A DNA stretch of 64,000 nt from an uncultured Cellulosilyticum sp. (GTDB lineage Bacteria; Bacillota; Clostridia; Lachnospirales; Cellulosilyticaceae), in NCBI GenBank assembly GCA_934725855.1, contig CAKVCL010000007.1:62001-126000 (forward strand). Direction: 5' to 3'. The position numbers were made by a program, and so were the translations under genes. Shown piece after piece: positions 60,537 to 64,000 of this stretch (positions within the stretch are counted from its first letter, which is position 1; the number at the start of each line of letters is the position of its first letter). The notes beneath the pieces were generated by a model. That model had not been told where the DNA came from. It saw only the letters and a list, made by a program, of their open reading frames with translations, and ran no database searches.

Positions 60537-60928
60537 TAGGAATGTTTAGAAAGGGCTATACACTTAGGCGTTTTGGTGAACAGAAAATTATTAGAGGGCA
60601 TGTATCGCACCCATATACCGAAATGGAAGTGCTGCTTAATATTCAACCTCTATCTGCTGATGAATTGGCACTACTACCTGAAGGGCAAAGGACTACTAAA
60701 AGGATTAAAGCCTTTGGAAGTGAGATGTTAAGAGCAGCAAGCATTGAGGAAAAAGTAGTAGGAGATAGGGTTCTATATCATGGGGAATGGTATGAATGTA
60801 CGTCTAGCGTTATATGGGAGCATACGCCATTAGCACATTGTGAGAGCCAATTTGTTATTTGTAGTAAAAAGTCAAATGACCAATCTGAAAATAATAAGAG
60901 CAATGAGAGTGATGGTGATACAGGATGA
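60533..60928 (+). CDS. Neck/head-completion protein, 131 aa
   Basis: Beta-rich body (GYTLRRFGEQKIIRGHVSH, VLYHGEWYECTSSVIWEH) and a polar tail. Position and overlap with neighbours on both sides suggest a stopper or head-closure protein. No closer family named with certainty. Confidence 0.65.
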   Translation: MIGMFRKGYTLRRFGEQKIIRGHVSHPYTEMEVLLNIQPLSADELALLPEGQRTTKRIKAFGSEMLRAASIEEKVVGDRVLYHGEWYECTSSVIWEHTPLAHCESQFVICSKKSNDQSENNKSNESDGDTG

Positions 60929-61500
60929 CAATAGAAGAGTCTAAAGACCATGTTTATGATATTGTTGCTAAATATTTTTCAAGAGCCACAGTAATATGGG
61001 CAGAAGAATATATGGTACAAGTGCAACATCCTGTAGTGACACTAAAATTAAGAAACCTCAAAATTGGTAACATGTCTATTGAGGGAAATGTAGATGGCGA
61101 ACATACGGCAATATACAATGTTTCATACTCGCTTGAAGTAAATCTGTATACAGGAGGCAAACAAGTTGATGGGGACGATGAAAGTGTAGCAGCTATGATT
61201 AATACTGCTATAAGTGATCTTACTCAGTTTGTTGTTTATACCCATTCTCCTTTTGTGCAAAATAAGTTAAATCATATTGATATGTGCATTTTGCTTAATG
61301 GACAGGTTCAAGATGTGTCCAGTGCTCTTAAGGATGGCAGATATGAATATAGAGCGATGTGTGAGTTTGATATAAGTTTTTGCACTCAGTTTTTGGGGGC
61401 ATACAATACAATCGAAAAAACGGCCAGTGGGGGTGGCGATGATGAAACCATTAACGCTAAAACTGGTTGGTTTGAAGATGCAGACATTGAGGAGGAATAG
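60925..61500 (+). CDS. Tail-completion/terminator-like protein, 191 aa
   Basis: Helical start (MTIEESKDHVYDIVAKYF), a beta domain (VQHPVVTLKLRNLKIG, IYNVSYSLEVNLYTGG) and an acidic tail. It lies between neck genes and the sheath gene, where tail terminator proteins are found. Overlaps its neighbour by 4 nt. Confidence 0.6.
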   Translation: MTIEESKDHVYDIVAKYFSRATVIWAEEYMVQVQHPVVTLKLRNLKIGNMSIEGNVDGEHTAIYNVSYSLEVNLYTGGKQVDGDDESVAAMINTAISDLTQFVVYTHSPFVQNKLNHIDMCILLNGQVQDVSSALKDGRYEYRAMCEFDISFCTQFLGAYNTIEKTASGGGDDETINAKTGWFEDADIEEE

Positions 61501-61503
61501 AAA

Positions 61504-62610
61504 ATGAGCAATAACTTAAGCAAGATTGTAGACGTTGATATTTCAATCACAACACCTGTTGTTGATGGTACTAGCTTCGATTATATCTTAATTGTTGGTA
61601 ATGCACCTAAAGTATCACCTGCTAAAGCACCTGCACCTATCGGCGTATATAGCGACTTAAAAGAGGTAAATGATGCAGGTTGGGTTTCTACTGGTGGAAA
61701 TTCCGTTGACCCTGTTGGAGTTGCTGCAAGAATCGCATTTAGTCAAAGTCCTAGACCTGACAAAGTCTTTATTGCTGTTCAGCAAAAGAAAGATGATGGG
61801 TCAGGTGAATTAGAACCTATCGAGGACACGTTAAACAGAGCATTAGGCATGAGTGGTTGGTATATTATTTGCCCTGCTGGAATTGAACCAGATAAATTAG
61901 AGGATATTGCTAAGTGGACAGAAGCACAAAATAAGATGTTTGTTTTCACTTCACTAGAAAAAGATGTTTCATTTGAAAGCAAGAATTATTACCGTACAGC
62001 ATGGATATTCGGAAGAGAAAACGGAGCACAACTTGTTGATGATGTGCCTGCTGACAATTACTATATGCACGTAGCATGGGCATGTACAACTCTAAACTAT
62101 GCACCAGGAAGTGAAACGTGGGCATTTAAGAGCCTTTCAGTGGTTAATCCTGCCAACCTTACATCTACTGAAGAGTCTGAAATTGATACAGCAGGAGGCA
62201 ACTACTACACAACAGTAGCAAGTAAAAATATTACATTACAAGGAAAAGTGATGGCAGGAGAATGGATTGATACCATTCGTTTCAGAGATTGGCTCCAAAA
62301 TGACATGCAGATTAGAATTTACAATCTATTTGTTACCAATCCAAAGATTCCATACACTGACAACGGTATTAGCCTAGTACAAAATCAAATGATTGCTTCA
62401 CTTAGAGCAGGTCAAAGAGCAGGAGGTGTATGCGAAACTGAGTACGATGAAAACGGTGATGAGGTAAAAGGCTTTACAGTGACAGTACCAAAAGCCTCTA
62501 GTCTTACAGAGAGTCAAAGAGCCTCACGAAAGCTAACTGGATGTAAATTTAGTGCTCGTTTAGCAGGAGCAATTCATATGGTAGAAATCAAAGGTAACTT
62601 AGTTTACTAA
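61504..62610 (+). CDS. Contractile tail sheath-like protein (DUF3383)
   Basis: 368 residues. The N-terminal SNNLSKIVDVDISITTPVVD and DYILIVGNAPKVSP, SDLKEVNDAGWVST, VAARIAFSQSPRPDKVFIA match DUF3383, found in place of classical sheath proteins in many Firmicutes myophages. The C-terminal part (WIDTIRFRDWLQNDMQIRIY, IHMVEIKGNLVY) fits. It identifies the phage as contractile-tailed. Confidence 0.85.
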   Translation: MSNNLSKIVDVDISITTPVVDGTSFDYILIVGNAPKVSPAKAPAPIGVYSDLKEVNDAGWVSTGGNSVDPVGVAARIAFSQSPRPDKVFIAVQQKKDDGSGELEPIEDTLNRALGMSGWYIICPAGIEPDKLEDIAKWTEAQNKMFVFTSLEKDVSFESKNYYRTAWIFGRENGAQLVDDVPADNYYMHVAWACTTLNYAPGSETWAFKSLSVVNPANLTSTEESEIDTAGGNYYTTVASKNITLQGKVMAGEWIDTIRFRDWLQNDMQIRIYNLFVTNPKIPYTDNGISLVQNQMIASLRAGQRAGGVCETEYDENGDEVKGFTVTVPKASSLTESQRASRKLTGCKFSARLAGAIHMVEIKGNLVY

Positions 62611-62627
62611 TATAGGAGGTCTATAAA

Positions 62628-63047
62628 ATGGCAAATGTAACAACTTACAACCCTAAACAAGTAACAATGGCATATGGTTCACACATCGTTACAGGATATG
62701 CAGAAGATAGTTTTATCACAGTTGAGCCAATGGGAAACGGTACTTCATCTAAAGTTGGTTGTGATGGTGAAGTGGTGCGTTCAATTGACCCAGATGGTCG
62801 TTTTTCAGTTAAGATTACGGTACTGCAAAATTCACCAACAAACGCATATTTGCAACAGGTGTATGACAAAGACCGTACAACAGGTGATGAAATTCAACCA
62901 TTACTTGTAAAAGATATTAAAGGCAATACTTCATTTAGTGCAGATAAAGCGTGGGTTGCGAAACCTATGAGCTTCGCTAGAGGCAAAGAGGCAGGTAACG
63001 TAGAATGGACACTTGAATGTGCTGACGGACAACTAGAGATGCAATAG
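62628..63047 (+). CDS. Tail tube-like protein (DUF3277)
   Basis: 139 residues. TYNPKQVTMAYGSHIVTGYAE, FITVEPMGNGTSSKVGCDGEV and SVKITVLQNSPTNAYLQQVYD form a beta-barrel pattern of tube proteins; DUF3277 usually follows DUF3383. SD TAGGAGGT. Confidence 0.85.
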   Translation: MANVTTYNPKQVTMAYGSHIVTGYAEDSFITVEPMGNGTSSKVGCDGEVVRSIDPDGRFSVKITVLQNSPTNAYLQQVYDKDRTTGDEIQPLLVKDIKGNTSFSADKAWVAKPMSFARGKEAGNVEWTLECADGQLEMQ

Positions 63048-63063
63048 ATAGGAGGCGTTAAGT

Positions 63064-63225
63064 ATGATTAACAACCCTGATGACCCAAAAAAGATAAGGC
63101 TAGAGGGAAAAACCTCAGACATTCCCAAATTACCACGAGAAGGAGTCGCAAACGGTTCAACATTTTGGGACTTTGAAAGGCAAGTGCTTTTAACATTTAG
63201 TGAAGACGATCATGATTGGATATAG
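63064..63225 (+). CDS. Small phage protein, 53 aa, in tail region
   Basis: MINNPDDPKKIRLEGKTSDI, ends FSEDDHDWI. ATG 63064 with TAGGAGGCG. Short acidic protein just after the tube gene; no family recognised. Confidence 0.65.
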   Translation: MINNPDDPKKIRLEGKTSDIPKLPREGVANGSTFWDFERQVLLTFSEDDHDWI

Positions 63226-63237
63226 GGGGGATAGCTC

Positions 63238-63750
63238 ATGAGTATGACACCTGAGGAGGCAAGAAACCAAGCAATAGGAGCAGCTAATAAAGCCATAGAA
63301 TGTGAGCTAAAAGGAATTGGTATCAAAAAAGGTGCACCATGTAGATTCGTGTCTAGCAGAGAATTATCTACTGGACTTGAAATCACGTTTGAGTGGGAGG
63401 GTATAGATGGAACAGTTGAAAGAGGATATACGGTTATTCCTAAGGATTTGCCACTGGATATAGAAGTAAGAGTCATTGGAAATGAGTCACACTTAATCTT
63501 CCTATACAAAAATAATGTGGAGTATGATGCAGGGAAATTGCCTGACAGTGTTATTAGACAATACGAACACAAACAGAATGAGTTAAGTAATGTATGGTTC
63601 ATAACACATGGACTAAATAAGAAAAACCCAAGTATTTTATGTTTTGATGAAAAAAACAATGAGATTTATGGAGAAGTTGAGTTTTATTCAATAAATATGG
63701 TTATTATCAAATTTTGCGTACCAGTAAAGGGTATTGCGATCGTACAATAG
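63238..63750 (+). CDS. Hypothetical phage protein, 170 aa, in tail region
   Basis: ATG 63238 after GGGGGGATAG. Helical N-terminus (PEEARNQAIGAANKAIECEL) and a beta-rich remainder. Not recognised. Its position between tube and a fibre-like gene, where a tail-assembly chaperone or a virion accessory is common, does not decide its role. Confidence 0.6.
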   Translation: MSMTPEEARNQAIGAANKAIECELKGIGIKKGAPCRFVSSRELSTGLEITFEWEGIDGTVERGYTVIPKDLPLDIEVRVIGNESHLIFLYKNNVEYDAGKLPDSVIRQYEHKQNELSNVWFITHGLNKKNPSILCFDEKNNEIYGEVEFYSINMVIIKFCVPVKGIAIVQ

Positions 63751-63762
63751 GAGGATTTTACT

Positions 63763-64000
63763 ATGTCAAAAACACTTTATACAAACGTAAACTTATTGGC
63801 TACACCTACAGAAAAAAAGCATGTTGTAAATAAAGAATATGTAGACAACGCAATCAGTAAGAAGGTAAAGGACTCAGTTGTTGTAGTTGTGGCTAACAAT
63901 ATTGATGCTGAGTATAATTCTTCTGCAAAGACACTGACACAAAGCACGCCTAAGGAGTTTGCTTTTGATGATGTGACTTTACAGGAGAATGATCGAATTT
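63763..64000 (+). CDS. Phage virion/tail-fibre-like protein, 5' part
   Basis: Open from ATG 63763 (AGGAGG site) to the window edge, 79 codons visible. NLLATPTEKKHVVNKEYVDNAISKKV is the short repeat type (VTKxYVDNAI) of tail-fibre or collar proteins. The rest is outside the window. Confidence 0.6.
   Translation, partial: MSKTLYTNVNLLATPTEKKHVVNKEYVDNAISKKVKDSVVVVVANNIDAEYNSSAKTLTQSTPKEFAFDDVTLQENDRI

Larger units (their letters stand above)
34423..64000. mobile_element. Prophage, contractile-tailed (myovirus type), left part; right end outside window
   Basis: From ~34423 to the window edge all genes are phage-like: serine integrase, repressor, Cro, recombination and replication genes, terminases, portal, MuF-like, protease/scaffold, capsid, connector genes, a DUF3383 sheath-like and a DUF3277 tube-like protein. 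Gene packing is dense and rightward except for the integrase-repressor pair. At least 29.6 kb is present; tape measure, baseplate, lysis genes and attR are not seen, so completeness cannot be judged. All visible core genes are intact. Confidence 0.95.

Noticed and set aside
34423..64000. CRISPR array, restriction-modification or toxin-antitoxin locus
   Set aside because: No regularly spaced repeats, restriction endonuclease or clear toxin pair was seen; the MuF-like protein lacks a C-terminal toxin.

Overview
The window reads as a low-GC, endospore-forming Clostridia chromosome (probably Lachnospirales; a Cellulosilyticum-like genus is a guess from memory, not a search). Spore and Firmicutes markers are spoIVA with a sigma-E-like promoter, two D,D-carboxypeptidases, divIVA/sepF/ylmH, scpAB, pyrR, rluB and pflB. 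Shine-Dalgarno sequences are strong (AGGAGG) and most operons end in clear intrinsic terminators.

Positions 1-34422 are ordinary host chromosome. In order: plsY (3' end)-gpsA; spoIVA; a HlyD-like membrane protein followed by the yggS-sepF-ylmH-divIVA division cluster and lspA-rluD-pyrR; xerD; deoB-pdp; a D,D-carboxypeptidase; scpA-scpB-dacF-rluB; an RpiR-type regulator with aroH-cmk-ispH-cheR; a leftward pair (SAM methyltransferase and RNase H-like exonuclease); a UvrD helicase with an exonuclease domain inserted in it; mgsA; pflB with a 45-bp perfect palindrome in its leader; a cysteine desulfurase-ttcA-HD-GYP operon; an unknown gene; and the first ~42 codons of what looks like miaB.

At about 34420 that miaB-like gene is broken by a prophage that fills the rest of the window and runs off the right edge. 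Its left end carries a large serine integrase and a repressor, both leftward. Then comes a rightward early region: Cro-like protein, small ORFs, a SbcC-like ATPase, a Bet/RecT annealase, an MBL-fold hydrolase, a replisome organiser, a DnaC-like loader, RecU, a SpoIIID-like regulator and a sigma-like late regulator. Next is a probable DNA-modification cluster: a DUF488-like protein with a C-terminal sliding-clamp motif, a 74-nt cloverleaf RNA with encoded CCA, a two-domain methyltransferase/Mom-like GNAT protein and a ParB-like protein. After that come terminase small and large subunits, a portal protein fused to a NUDIX domain, an accessory (moron) island, and head/neck/tail genes up to sheath and tube, so the phage is a contractile-tailed myovirus type.

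A recurring 14-bp palindrome, TTRCC-N4-GGWAA, sits at the repressor/Cro control region, in front of recU, downstream of the modification-cluster promoter, on the -35 boxes of two moron promoters and before a multi-hairpin leader. It is the likely operator of one phage-wide regulon.

The most unusual element is the degenerate, CCA-ending tRNA-like RNA between the DUF488-like gene and the GNAT/Mom-like gene. All four stems are intact, but the D-loop lacks GG, the T-loop lacks TTC and position 33 is A. Other points of note are the split miaB, the NUDIX-portal fusion, and a duplicated promoter plus NUDIX 3' end inside the moron island.
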